A DNA stretch of 64,000 nt from the NCBI GenBank assembly GCA_900472625.1, contig UCIT01000024.1:1-64000 (forward strand), read 5' to 3'. This document shows, piece by piece, positions 9,511-17,667 of this stretch. Under the pieces are notes generated by a model. It was given only the letters and a program-made list of their open reading frames with translations, did no database searches and had not been told where the DNA came from. The stretch comes from Hyphomicrobiales bacterium (lineage in GTDB: Bacteria > Pseudomonadota > Alphaproteobacteria > Rhizobiales > Rhizobiaceae). The translations under genes and the position numbers were made by a program. How positions within the stretch are numbered: the stretch's first letter is position 1; every line of letters begins with the position of its first letter.

Positions 9511-11115
9511 ATGGAGCGACTTGCGGACAGGGTCATCCTGATCTGGGGTTACAAGAGAGTGCTGCTGGCAATCCTTGCCGGGGCCTTCGGTGTTCTCGCC
9601 CTTCCGCCCTTCGGCTTCTTTGCCGCGATGTTCGTGTCCTTCACGCTTTTGGTGTGGCTGATCGACGGCGCCGCCGCTGCCCCCAACAGCGGCGTCATCG
9701 GCCGGCTGTGGCCTTCTTTCGTCACCGGCTGGCTGTTCGGCTTCGGCTACTTCGTCGCCGGCCTCTGGTGGCTAGGCCACGCGCTGATGATCGACGCCGA
9801 GGAGTTTGCCTGGGCGCTGCCGCTCGCGATCTTCGGGCTGCCGGCCGTGCTTGCCATCTTCTACGGTCTTGCGACCGCCCTTGCTCGTATCGTCTGGTCC
9901 GACGGCATTGGCAGGGTCGCGGCGCTGTCCGCGAGCTTCGGCCTGCTGGAATGGGCGCGCGGCGTGCTGTTTACCGGCTTCCCGTGGAACGCGATCGGCT
10001 ACGGCATGACGCCGGTGCCGGTGATGATGCAATCGGCGCATATCATCGGCATCATGGGGATTACCGCGCTTTCGGTGTTCATCTTCGCCGCGCCCGCCCT
10101 GCTCGGTACCAAACAGGGTGCGAGGATCGGCGTGCCGCTGGCGATCCTGCTGTTTGCCGCGCATCTCGGTTACGGCGCCTATGTGCTCTACGGAACGCCG
10201 AAACCACCGGTCACCGCATCGGACAAGAGCCCGGTGATCCGCCTGGTGCAGCCGATGATCGACCAGAGTTCCAAGATGGACAGCGATGCCGATCGCGCCG
10301 CGATCTTCGAGAAGCATCTCAAGCTTTCTGCCGAGGCGCCGAAAGACGGAGGCAGGAAGCCCGATATCATCGTCTGGCCGGAGACGGCCATTCCCTTCAT
10401 CCTCACCGACAACCAGGATGCCCTCACCCGGATCGCCGATACGCTCGACGACAACCAGGTTCTGCTTGCCGGCGCCGTCAGGGCCGAGGACATGGGCCCC
10501 GGAAATCCGCCGCGCTACTACAATTCGATCTACATGATCGACGGTCGCGGCCAGATCATCGCGGCATCGGACAAGGTGCACCTTGTCCCCTTCGGCGAAT
10601 ATATGCCGTTCGAGAGCGTTCTCAACGAGTTCGGCATCCAGAATGTCGTCGAGATGCCGGGCGGGTTTTCGGCAGCCGCGACCCGCCAGCTGATGACGCT
10701 GCCAAGCGGCCTCAAGCTCTATCCGCTGGTGTGCTACGAGATCATCTTCCCCGGAGAAATGACCGGCGATATCGGCGCGGCGAACGCCATTCTGAACATC
10801 ACCAACGATGCCTGGTTCGGAGCGACGCCCGGCCCCTACCAGCACTTCCAGCAGGCCCGCGTGCGCGCCGTCGAGACGGGATTGCCACTGATTCGCGACG
10901 GAAACAGCGGTATTTCGGCGCTGGTAAACCCGCACGGAGAGATTATTGCAGGTCTCGCCCTCAATGAAACAGGCTTCATCGACGCAACCCTTGATAGTTT
11001 CGCCCCACCAAGCCATCTGCCGGTCTCTCGTCAAACGTACTTCTGGTTGATCGAGATACTTCTGTTTGCAATTGCAGTGGTTTCGCGCTTAGGTTTTGTT
11101 TTCAAGCGTAATTGA
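9511..11115 (+). CDS. lnt: Apolipoprotein N-acyltransferase Lnt
   Basis: A 534-residue inner-membrane enzyme: about six N-terminal membrane helices, a C-N hydrolase (nitrilase) domain, and a final hydrophobic helix (FWLIEILLFAIAVVS). The catalytic Glu, Lys and Cys are seen in VWPETAIPF, ASDKVHLVPFGEYMPF and LVCYEIIFPG. It adds the third acyl chain to the N-terminal Cys of lipoproteins. ATG 9511 is preferred; a GTG at 9505 would add two residues. It follows tlyC, as in most Proteobacteria. Confidence 0.92.
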   Translation: MERLADRVILIWGYKRVLLAILAGAFGVLALPPFGFFAAMFVSFTLLVWLIDGAAAAPNSGVIGRLWPSFVTGWLFGFGYFVAGLWWLGHALMIDAEEFAWALPLAIFGLPAVLAIFYGLATALARIVWSDGIGRVAALSASFGLLEWARGVLFTGFPWNAIGYGMTPVPVMMQSAHIIGIMGITALSVFIFAAPALLGTKQGARIGVPLAILLFAAHLGYGAYVLYGTPKPPVTASDKSPVIRLVQPMIDQSSKMDSDADRAAIFEKHLKLSAEAPKDGGRKPDIIVWPETAIPFILTDNQDALTRIADTLDDNQVLLAGAVRAEDMGPGNPPRYYNSIYMIDGRGQIIAASDKVHLVPFGEYMPFESVLNEFGIQNVVEMPGGFSAAATRQLMTLPSGLKLYPLVCYEIIFPGEMTGDIGAANAILNITNDAWFGATPGPYQHFQQARVRAVETGLPLIRDGNSGISALVNPHGEIIAGLALNETGFIDATLDSFAPPSHLPVSRQTYFWLIEILLFAIAVVSRLGFVFKRN

Positions 11116-11266
11116 CCGAAAACCCCTAAAATTGCATAGTGGTTACGATCGGCATTCTTAACGTATGTTTGAAGGTGAATGTATCGCACTTTACAACGTG
11201 GCGTTTTGGGGATGGGTTTGGGCGTGCCGGTTTGAACAGGGTTGAAATTATTGTTAGGGCAGCACC

Positions 11267-11686
11267 ATGATTGAGAACAAGAAAAAGCCAAACCCGATCG
11301 ACATCCACGTTGGCAGTCGCATCCGGCTACGCCGCACTATGCTTGGAATGAGCCAGGAAAAGCTGGGGGAAAGCCTTGGTATTACATTCCAGCAGATCCA
11401 GAAATACGAAAAGGGCACCAACCGCGTCGGTGCCAGCCGCCTGCAGAATATTTCCAGCATCTTGAACGTTCCGGTTTCCTTCTTCTTCGAGGATGCGCCC
11501 GGCGAGAACTCCGGCATGTCAGGTGGCATGGCGGAAGCCTCGAGTTCCAACTATGTGGTCGACTTCCTGTCCTCTTCGGAGGGCCTTCAGCTCAACCGGG
11601 CTTTTGTGAAGATTACCGACCCGAAGGTTCGCCGCAAGGTCGTCGAACTGGTCAAGGCGCTCGCTGCCGAAGCCGACTCCGAATAA
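11267..11686 (+). CDS. praR: XRE-family regulator, PraR-like
   Basis: A 139-residue regulator with an N-terminal helix-turn-helix of the Cro/C1 type (about 15-70: IRLRRTMLGMSQEKLGESLGITFQQIQKYEKG) and a C-terminal part with VVDFLSSSEGLQLNRAF. Length, sequence pattern and place between lnt and metK match the rhizobial/Azorhizobium PraR group, which represses quorum-sensing and biofilm or reb-type genes. In other contexts the same family is annotated only as XRE. It has its own terminator at 11714 and a 150-base upstream gap, so it is monocistronic. Confidence 0.8.
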   Translation: MIENKKKPNPIDIHVGSRIRLRRTMLGMSQEKLGESLGITFQQIQKYEKGTNRVGASRLQNISSILNVPVSFFFEDAPGENSGMSGGMAEASSSNYVVDFLSSSEGLQLNRAFVKITDPKVRRKVVELVKALAAEADSE

Positions 11687-11713
11687 GCACCCCTCAGAAG
11701 TAGCAGAACAAGG

Positions 11714-11738
11714 AAGCGGCCGAAATGGCCGCTTTTTT
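11714..11738 (+). terminator. Terminator after praR
   Basis: An 8-bp perfect stem AAGCGGCC / GGCCGCTT with loop GAAAT, running into T5-6. It is a strong intrinsic terminator 28 bases after the praR stop. Confidence 0.85.
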
Positions 11739-11756
11739 ACGTTTTTGGGGCATAAT

Positions 11757-11794
11757 TTGCCAGATTGCCGCAGACATAAAGATATATTTATGTC
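11757..11794 (+). promoter_or_regulatory. metK promoter region with a palindromic operator candidate
   Basis: GACATAAA (11773) and TTTATGTC (11787) form a perfect 8-bp inverted repeat around GATATA. The latter also serves as a possible -10, 18 bases after TTGCCA (11757). The palindrome is AT-rich in GC-rich DNA and sits about 75 bases before metK. ArsR-type SAM/SAH regulators (SahR/SamR groups) bind sites of this general kind before methionine-cycle genes; the exact regulator is inferred. No SAM riboswitch fold was recognised. Confidence 0.5.
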
Positions 11795-11867
11795 CTTCTG
11801 CGCTTGTTTTATCGAGCTGAACTGAGTACCAATACCGGGCTTTTTATTCTTTGAGGGGAATCCCGGA

Positions 11868-13109
11868 ATGCGTGCCAACTACCTCTTCACCAGCGAGTCC
11901 GTTGCCGAAGGTCATCCAGACAAGGTCTGCGACCGGATCTCCGACGAGATCGTCGATCTGGTGTATCGCGAAGCCGCCAAGACCGGCATCAATCCCTGGG
12001 GCGTCCGCATCGCCTGCGAGACGCTGGCAACCACCAACCGCGTCGTCATCGCCGGTGAAGTGCGCCTGCCGCCGAGCCTGATGAAGAAGGACAAGAACGG
12101 CGTCGACGTGATCAACCCGTCGAAGTTCAAGACCGCCGCGCGCCGCGCCATCAAGGACATCGGCTACGAGCAGGACGGCTTCCACTGGAAGACGGCGAAG
12201 ATCGACGTGCTGCTGCATTCGCAGTCGGCCGACATCGCCCAGGGCGTGGACAACGCTGCCGACCAGCAGGGCGACGAGGGTGCCGGCGACCAGGGCATCA
12301 TGTTCGGTTATGCCTGCAAGGAAACGCCGGACCTCATGCCGGCGCCGATCTACTACTCGCACAAGATCCTGCAGCTCCTCGCCACCGCCCGCAAGACGGG
12401 CGAAGGCGATGTCGGCAAGCTCGGCCCCGACGCCAAGAGCCAAGTGACCGTTCGCTACGTCGACGGCAAGCCGGCCGAGGTCACCTCGATCGTGCTCTCC
12501 ACCCAGCACCTTGACGAGAGCTGGGACAGCAAGAAGGTTCGCGCCGTCGTCGAGCCCTACATCCGCGAAGCGCTGGGCGAACTGCCCATCGCCGCCGATT
12601 GCAAGTGGTACATCAACCCGACGGGCAAGTTCGTTATCGGCGGCCCTGACGGCGACGCAGGCCTGACTGGCCGCAAGATCATCGTCGACACCTACGGCGG
12701 TGCGGCTCCGCACGGCGGTGGCGCATTCTCCGGCAAGGACACGACCAAGGTCGACCGTTCGGCTGCCTACGCCGCCCGCTACCTCGCCAAGAACGTCGTG
12801 GCTGCCGGTCTCGCCGAGCGCTGCACGATCCAAATCGCCTACGCCATCGGCGTTGCCCAGCCGCTGTCGATCTATGTCGATCTGCACGGTACCGGCAACA
12901 AGGTGACCGAGGATCAGGTCGAAGCGGCGATCCGCAAGACGATGGACCTGTCGCCAACCGGCATCCGCCGCCACCTCGACCTGAACAAGCCGATCTATGC
13001 CAAGACCTCGGCCTACGGCCACTTCGGCCGCAAGGCCGGCCGTGACGGTTCGTTCTCCTGGGAGAAGACCGATCTGGTCAAGGCGCTCAAGGAAGCGATC
13101 AAGGCTTAA
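11868..13109 (+). CDS. metK: S-adenosylmethionine synthetase MetK
   Basis: A 413-residue MAT of the alphaproteobacterial length (about 30 longer than E. coli). It begins with [14 protein letters not shown], has the hexapeptide-like [10 protein letters not shown] and the GGGAFSGKD loop that binds phosphates and metal. It makes SAM from methionine and ATP for MiaB, TrmB, UbiE and other methyl users encoded nearby. ATG 11868 follows GAGGGG. The trmB gene starts 10 bases downstream and is probably cotranscribed. Confidence 0.95.
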   Translation: MRANYLFTSESVAEGHPDKVCDRISDEIVDLVYREAAKTGINPWGVRIACETLATTNRVVIAGEVRLPPSLMKKDKNGVDVINPSKFKTAARRAIKDIGYEQDGFHWKTAKIDVLLHSQSADIAQGVDNAADQQGDEGAGDQGIMFGYACKETPDLMPAPIYYSHKILQLLATARKTGEGDVGKLGPDAKSQVTVRYVDGKPAEVTSIVLSTQHLDESWDSKKVRAVVEPYIREALGELPIAADCKWYINPTGKFVIGGPDGDAGLTGRKIIVDTYGGAAPHGGGAFSGKDTTKVDRSAAYAARYLAKNVVAAGLAERCTIQIAYAIGVAQPLSIYVDLHGTGNKVTEDQVEAAIRKTMDLSPTGIRRHLDLNKPIYAKTSAYGHFGRKAGRDGSFSWEKTDLVKALKEAIKA

Positions 13110-13119
13110 AGGCAGACCA

Positions 13120-13821
13120 ATGACCGATATGGAACGTCGCGGCCGCGCGACCGAAGCTTTCTTCGGTCGCCGCAAGGGGAAGCCACTTCGCGAACAACAG
13201 GCGGAGAAGCTCAGCACCCTGCTGCCGGCGTTCAGCATCGACCTTTCAACGGCTCCGCCGGAGCCGCTGAAAGAACTCTTCCCTGTCGAGACCGACCGGC
13301 TGCGGCTGGAGATCGGCTTCGGCGGCGGCGAGCATCTGATCCACCGTGCGGTGGAAAGCCCGTCCACCGGCTTCATCGGCGTTGAGCCCTTCGTCAACTC
13401 GATGCAGAAGCTGCTGTCCAGCATCGACAGCGCCGGTGCCAGGAATATCCGGGTCTATGACGAGGATGCGACACAGATCCTCGACTGGCTGCCCGATGGC
13501 TCGATCGACCAGATCGACCTGCTCTACCCCGACCCATGGACAAAGCGGCGGCATTGGAAGCGCCGGTTCGTCTCGAAGACCAATCTCAACCGTTTTCACC
13601 GGGTGCTGAAGCCCGGCGCGCTGTTCTGCTTCGCCTCCGACATCGACACCTATGTGAACTGGACGCTGCTGAAATGCCGCGACCACGGCGGCTTCGAATG
13701 GCTGGCGTCCAACGCCGCCGACTGGCTGACGCCCTATGAGGGCTGGCCCAGCACGCGCTACGAGGCAAAGGCCAAGCGCGAGGGGCGGTCGTCCGCGTAT
13801 CTGACGTTCAAGCGGGTCTGA
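13120..13821 (+). CDS. trmB: tRNA (guanine-N7-)-methyltransferase TrmB
   Basis: A 233-residue class I methyltransferase. The SAM loop is [15 protein letters not shown], followed by [11 protein letters not shown], then the catalytic [15 protein letters not shown] block characteristic of TrmB, and a final [14 protein letters not shown]. It makes m7G46 in tRNA. ATG 13120 lies 10 bases after metK and is preceded by AAAGG; an ATG at 13129 is also possible. The direct link to metK gives supply and use of SAM in one transcript. Confidence 0.93.
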   Translation: MTDMERRGRATEAFFGRRKGKPLREQQAEKLSTLLPAFSIDLSTAPPEPLKELFPVETDRLRLEIGFGGGEHLIHRAVESPSTGFIGVEPFVNSMQKLLSSIDSAGARNIRVYDEDATQILDWLPDGSIDQIDLLYPDPWTKRRHWKRRFVSKTNLNRFHRVLKPGALFCFASDIDTYVNWTLLKCRDHGGFEWLASNAADWLTPYEGWPSTRYEAKAKREGRSSAYLTFKRV

Positions 13822-13843
13822 ACAAACGGAGGAGATCGGGAAG

Positions 13844-14281
13844 ATGGCATCATATCTGACCGAGCTTCGCAGCCTCATAGGACACCGCCTCATCCTGCTT
13901 CCAGCCGTCGCCGCCGTCATTCACGACGCACAGGGGCGATTGCTGCTGCAGGAAAAGTCGTCCGGTGAAGCATGGAGCCTGCCTGCAGGCGCCATCGAAC
14001 AGGGCGAGACGCCACAAGCGGCCATCATCCGAGAAGTCATGGAAGAAACCGGTCTGACCGTGAGCTCGGCGCGCATTCTCGATGTCTTCGGCGGCGCCGA
14101 ATTCCGTTGCACCTATCCGAATGACGATCAGGTCGAATACGTGGTGACGCTGTTCAAGTGCGAGGTACGCGACACGGGCGGCGCCTGGACGGACGACGAG
14201 ACGAAATCCATCCGATATTTTACGCAGGACGACATGCCGCCGCTGGCATTGCCTTATCCGCTATCGGCGCTATTCGGCTGA
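13844..14281 (+). CDS. NUDIX hydrolase
   Basis: A 145-residue protein with a complete Nudix box, G49-x5-E55-x7-R63-E-V-M-E-E-T-G-L71. The metal-binding glutamates are all present. It hydrolyses a nucleoside diphosphate linked to some group X; the substrate cannot be read from the sequence. ATG 13844 follows GGAGGAGATCGGG and lies 22 bases after trmB, so it may end that operon. A terminator follows at 14326. Confidence 0.82.
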   Translation: MASYLTELRSLIGHRLILLPAVAAVIHDAQGRLLLQEKSSGEAWSLPAGAIEQGETPQAAIIREVMEETGLTVSSARILDVFGGAEFRCTYPNDDQVEYVVTLFKCEVRDTGGAWTDDETKSIRYFTQDDMPPLALPYPLSALFG

Positions 14282-14325
14282 GTGCTTCAAGGCAAGCTGA
14301 GCGCTTGCCGGCAACCGTCAGAGAC

Positions 14326-14361
14326 AAAACAGCGGCGCTCCGGGGAACGCCGTCTGTTTTT
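14326..14361 (+). terminator. Terminator after the Nudix gene
   Basis: ACAGCGGCG and CGCCGTCTGT pair with one bulge, followed by T5. On the other strand the same stem lies just after the DUF1150 gene, so it may serve both convergent genes. Confidence 0.6.
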
Positions 14362-14375
14362 ATCGACGTAATGTC

Positions 14376-14633
14376 TCAGTGCAGGCTGACCGTCTTCAAC
14401 TCGTCCTCGGCAGCCTTGAAGAAGGTGCTCGAGCGGTTGTCGGTGAGCAGGATCGGCGTGCCGTCGGCGCCGAACAGGGCCCAGAGGTCGACGTTCGGGT
14501 CGATATCCGGGGCTTCCGGAAAACACCGGGGAACGTCCTCGGAGCGGATCTTTCTGATATATGCGACCTCACCGTTGCCGATGCCCGCAAGCTCGGTCTT
14601 GGTCAGGTGCGAATTGGCTTCTTTCATCAACAT
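14376..14633 (-). CDS. DUF1150 family protein
   Basis: An 85-residue protein recognised as DUF1150: TELAGIGNGEVAYIRKI, then DLWALFGADGTPILLTDNR. The biochemical role is unknown. In Rhizobiales it regularly lies right after an hsp20 gene, as here (50-base gap), which suggests a small partner in the heat response. ATG 14633 has GGAGG seven bases upstream; an ATG at 14627 has no better site. No membrane segment or signal is seen. Confidence 0.8.
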   Translation of the reverse strand: MLMKEANSHLTKTELAGIGNGEVAYIRKIRSEDVPRCFPEAPDIDPNVDLWALFGADGTPILLTDNRSSTFFKAAEDELKTVSLH

Positions 14634-14683
14634 TCCTGTACCTCCAGAGAGAAGGGACCAACGGCTCGATTTGCGCCGTTGTC

Positions 14684-15115
14684 CTACTGTGGGACCGAAA
14701 TGTTAATTTTCTTCACCATACGCGACGGTTCCGGCCGAATGAGATCGACCGACAGCAGGCCGTTCTTCAACCCTGCGCCGAGAACCTGCATGCCGTCGGC
14801 AAGCACGAATGTGCGCTGGAACTGGCGGGCGGCGATGCCGCGATAGAGATACTCGCGTTGGCCCTGTTCGACCTGGCGGCCGCGTATGACCAGCTGGTTT
14901 TCCTCGACCGAGATGTCGAGTTCTTCCTCGCTGAAGCCGGCGACGGCAAGAGTGATGCGGAGGCGCTCGGGATCGTCCGTGGCGCTATCGGCAGGCAGGC
15001 GTTCGATGTTATAGGGGGGATATCCGTCACTCGCCTTGGAAATCCGCTCCAGCGTCTTTTCCATGGCGTCAAAACCCAGCAGCAGCGGGCTGGCGAAAGG
15101 CGTCATTCGGCTCAT
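14684..15115 (-). CDS. hsp20: Small heat-shock protein Hsp20 (IbpA-like)
   Basis: A 143-residue alpha-crystallin-domain chaperone. PPYNIERL opens the domain, LRITLAVAGFSEEELDISVEENQLVIRG follows, and YRGIAARQFQRTFVLADGMQVLGAGLKNGLLSVDLIRP closes it. The class A feature (FQRTF, then LKNGLL) resembles IbpA/HspA of rhizobia. It holds unfolding proteins for DnaK and GrpE. Start 15115 has GGAAG upstream; an upstream extension to 15139 is less likely. A heat-shock type promoter lies at 15181-15210. DUF1150 follows in the same transcript. Confidence 0.9.
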   Translation of the reverse strand: MSRMTPFASPLLLGFDAMEKTLERISKASDGYPPYNIERLPADSATDDPERLRITLAVAGFSEEELDISVEENQLVIRGRQVEQGQREYLYRGIAARQFQRTFVLADGMQVLGAGLKNGLLSVDLIRPEPSRMVKKINISVPQ

Positions 15116-15180
15116 CACTCTTCCAAGTCCTTGATGCAAGCGACCCTGCCGGACCTGAACTGCAGCATCCGGATATCGCT

Positions 15181-15210
15181 AATATGGGAACTTGGAGCGC
15201 CCCGCGCAAG
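15181..15210 (-). promoter_or_regulatory. Sigma-32-type promoter of hsp20
   Basis: Read on the minus strand: CTTGCGC, a 15-base spacer, CCCATATT. This fits the heat-shock sigma factor (RpoH) consensus CTTG-rich -35 and CCCAT-type -10. The transcript would start near 15174 with a leader of about 60 bases; a ROSE-like thermometer in it was looked for and is not clear. Confidence 0.6.
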
Positions 15211-15376
15211 TCGCGCCGCCGACAGCGTTGGCGCGTTCTCTTGACAAAGCGGGCTGCGGCTCGCATCAAATCGTGCCCCGCTCCGGCCCAGCCGATTTGC
15301 TGTGCCGATTTGTGGCGGGAACATGAACATAAGGTGCATGCCTTGGGATATGCACCAGGAGGATGGAACGAGCGGA

Positions 15377-16321
15377 ATGGCAGACCCGAGAAAGATCATT
15401 ATCGACACCGACCCCGGTCAGGACGACGCGGCCGCGATCATGCTGGCATTCGGCAGCCCCGAGGCGCTGGAGGTGCTCGGCATCACCACCGTCGCCGGCA
15501 ACGTGCCACTGTCCTATACCAGCCGCAATGCGCGCATTCTCTGCGAACTTTGCGGCAAGACCGACGTGAAGGTCTTTGCCGGCGCCGACAAGCCGCTCTC
15601 CCGCCCGCTGGTGACCGCCGAGCACGTGCATGGCAAGACCGGCCTCGACGGTCCCACGCTCGATGAGCCGACCATGCCGCTGCAGGCTGAGCACGCCGTC
15701 GACTTCATCATCGAGACGTTGCGCAACGAGCCCGAGGGCGCGGTGACGCTCTGCACGCTCGGCCCGCTGACCAATATCGCGCTGGCGTTCCAGAAGGCGC
15801 CCGACATCATTCCCCGCATCCGCGAACTGGTGATGATGGGCGGCGGATTCTTCGAGGGCGGCAACATCACGCCGGCCGCCGAATTCAACATCTACGTCGA
15901 TCCCGAGGCGGCGGACATCGTGTTCCGCTCCGGCATCCCGCTGGTGGTGATGCCGCTCGACGTCACCCACAAGCTTCTGACCCGCAAGGATCGCGTCAAG
16001 CGGATGGCCGAAATCGGCACGCGCCCGGCGATCGCCATGGTCGAGATGCTGGAGTTCTTCGAGCGTTTCGATGTCGAGAAATACGGTTCGGACGGCGGAC
16101 CGCTGCACGATCCGACGGTCGTTGCCTATCTTCTGAAGCCGGAGCTGTTTCAGGGGCGGGACTGCAATGTCGAGATCGAGCTGACGTCGGAACTGACGGT
16201 CGGGATGACCGTGGTCGACTGGTGGCATGTGACCGACCGCAAGCGCAACGCCAAGGTGATGCGCGATGTCGATGCGGACGGCTTCTTCGATCTCCTGATC
16301 GAACGCTTCGCCCGCATCTGA
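15377..16321 (+). CDS. Inosine/uridine-preferring nucleoside hydrolase
   Basis: A 314-residue protein starting MADPRKIIIDTDPGQDDAAA. DTDPGQDDA is the calcium-binding motif of the IUNH family, and the C-terminal LHDPTVVAYLLKPELF supplies the second Asp (HDP). It splits nucleosides into base and ribose for salvage in the cytosol. Which nucleoside is used cannot be told. The start at 15377 has GAGCGGA upstream; earlier in-frame ATGs (15323, 15350) give non-family extensions. A TTGACA at 15241 may be the -35 of a promoter. Confidence 0.88.
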   Translation: MADPRKIIIDTDPGQDDAAAIMLAFGSPEALEVLGITTVAGNVPLSYTSRNARILCELCGKTDVKVFAGADKPLSRPLVTAEHVHGKTGLDGPTLDEPTMPLQAEHAVDFIIETLRNEPEGAVTLCTLGPLTNIALAFQKAPDIIPRIRELVMMGGGFFEGGNITPAAEFNIYVDPEAADIVFRSGIPLVVMPLDVTHKLLTRKDRVKRMAEIGTRPAIAMVEMLEFFERFDVEKYGSDGGPLHDPTVVAYLLKPELFQGRDCNVEIELTSELTVGMTVVDWWHVTDRKRNAKVMRDVDADGFFDLLIERFARI

Positions 16322-16352
16322 CAGGATGACAAGAATAGCGTCTGAGAGATCA

Positions 16353-16370
16353 GGCCCGCGGAAGCGGGCC
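16353..16370. terminator. Hairpin between convergent nucleoside hydrolase and grpE
   Basis: GGCCCGC, loop GGAA, GCGGGCC: a perfect 7-bp stem in the 57-base convergent gap. There is no T-tract on either side, so it is a weak or Rho-assisted stop at best. Confidence 0.4.
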
Positions 16371-16378
16371 CGATCGGA

Positions 16379-16999
16379 TCAGGCGTCCTTCTGGTCGAAC
16401 ACCGAATTCGTTTCGGCTTCGACGATCTTCGGGCCGCCCTTGGCGACGCCGACCATGGCCGGGCGCAGCACGCGCTCGCCGATCGAAAAGCCGGCCTGCA
16501 CGACCTGAACGACGGTATTGTTCGGCACGTCGGGGTTCGGCACTTCGAACATTGCCTGGTGGAAATTCGGATCGAACTTCTGGCCAACCGGCTCGAGCTT
16601 GCGGACGCCATGACGCTCCAGCGTCGACAGCATCGAGCGCTCGGTCATCTCCACGCCTTCGATCAGCGTCGCAAGACCGGCATCGGCGGACGCGCGAACC
16701 TCTTCGGGAATGGCATCGAGCGCGCGGCGCAGATTGTCGGATACGGCAAGCATGTCGCGCGCAAAACCGGCAGCCGAGTAGGACTTGGCATCCTTTACTT
16801 CGCGCTCGGTGCGGCGGCGCAGATTGTCCATGTCGGCGGCAAGGCGCAGGTAGCGGTCGCGCAGCTCGGCATTTTCGGCCTGCAACAGTTCCAGCGGATC
16901 GGGCTGCACTGCGGCTTCGTTCTCGACGTTTGCGGCGGCGTCGGCTGCGGCTTCTGCCGCGGCGGCGTCAGGTCCGTTCTTCGTCGTCTCGTCAGTCAT
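16379..16999 (-). CDS. grpE: Nucleotide exchange factor GrpE
   Basis: A 206-residue protein: an acidic, Ala-rich N-terminus, a long coiled coil (about 35-90), then the beta-domain with [23 protein letters not shown] and [27 protein letters not shown]. It releases ADP from DnaK. The C-terminal tail is usual in length. It is transcribed from the candidate promoter at 17038-17066. The heat-shock regulator gene hrcA lies 0.7 kb further on in the same direction, separated by an unrelated gene on the other strand. Confidence 0.95.
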   Translation of the reverse strand: MTDETTKNGPDAAAAEAAADAAANVENEAAVQPDPLELLQAENAELRDRYLRLAADMDNLRRRTEREVKDAKSYSAAGFARDMLAVSDNLRRALDAIPEEVRASADAGLATLIEGVEMTERSMLSTLERHGVRKLEPVGQKFDPNFHQAMFEVPNPDVPNNTVVQVVQAGFSIGERVLRPAMVGVAKGGPKIVEAETNSVFDQKDA

Positions 17000-17037
17000 G
17001 ACGTTCTCCGGTCATTGGTGGCTTTTGGATGAGCCCG

Positions 17038-17066
17038 ATATCGAACTTTGAACGTCAAAAATCAAG
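17038..17066 (-). promoter_or_regulatory. Candidate grpE promoter
   Basis: On the minus strand: CTTGAT, a 17-base spacer, CGATAT, each 5 of 6 to the rhizobial CTTGAC / CTATAT housekeeping consensus. It would start transcription about 30 bases before grpE. No CIRCE inverted repeat is seen near it. Confidence 0.55.
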
Positions 17067-17219
17067 TCTGCGTGACGAAGAACCTATGAATTGCGGGGAT
17101 CGGCCATAGCTCGGTCGTCCCGGACCGGGCCTGTTCGCAGACACCGGCGACATGCAATCGTTACTTTCACAATTCCTAATGTGGTGGCAAGGTTGGATAT
17201 CAGCCAGGGAGATACTGAA

Positions 17220-17654
17220 ATGGCCGAAGACAATGTCTATGTCGGAAAGTGCTTTTGCGGTGCCGTCGAACTGACCGTGACCGGCGAGCCGGTGGCAATG
17301 GGCTATTGCCATTGCCGCTCCTGCCAGCACTGGTCGGCCGGCCCGATCAATACCTTCACGCTGTGGCAGCCGCAATCGGTGCGGGTGACCAAGGGCGGCG
17401 AGCATGTCGAGAGTTTCCAGAAGACCGATTACAGCGTGCGCAAGTTCTGCGACAAATGCGGCGGGCATCTCTACAGCGAGCATCCGCTCTGGGGGGTGAC
17501 CGACGTCTATGCGCCTATCATTCCCGACCTCGCCTATGTCCCGACCATGCATGTGAACTACGAAGATTCGATCCTGCACGTGAAGGACGGGCTGCCGAAA
17601 TTCAAGGACATGCCGTCCGAGATGGGCGGATCGGGGCAGCAGCTGCCGGAATAG
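17220..17654 (+). CDS. GFA/Mss4-fold zinc protein (glutathione-dependent formaldehyde-activating family)
   Basis: A 144-residue protein with the zinc ligands of the GFA family: CFCGAVE near the start, CHCRSC in the middle, and CDKCGGHL later. The family name comes from an enzyme that was once thought to join formaldehyde to glutathione; most members have no proven reaction. It lies between grpE and hrcA but on the opposite strand, which suggests an insertion into a grpE-hrcA pair. ATG 17220 has a weak upstream site (GGGAGA). Confidence 0.8.
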   Translation: MAEDNVYVGKCFCGAVELTVTGEPVAMGYCHCRSCQHWSAGPINTFTLWQPQSVRVTKGGEHVESFQKTDYSVRKFCDKCGGHLYSEHPLWGVTDVYAPIIPDLAYVPTMHVNYEDSILHVKDGLPKFKDMPSEMGGSGQQLPE

Positions 17655-17667
17655 CGGTCAAACCGCC

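Noticed and set aside
11740..11867. SAM riboswitch before metK
   Set aside because: The gap has a DNA-type palindrome and a promoter but no SAM-II or other known SAM aptamer pattern that I could recognise.
11844..13424. A 526-codon open frame opposite metK
   Set aside because: Shadow of metK codon bias; no ribosome site and no family likeness.
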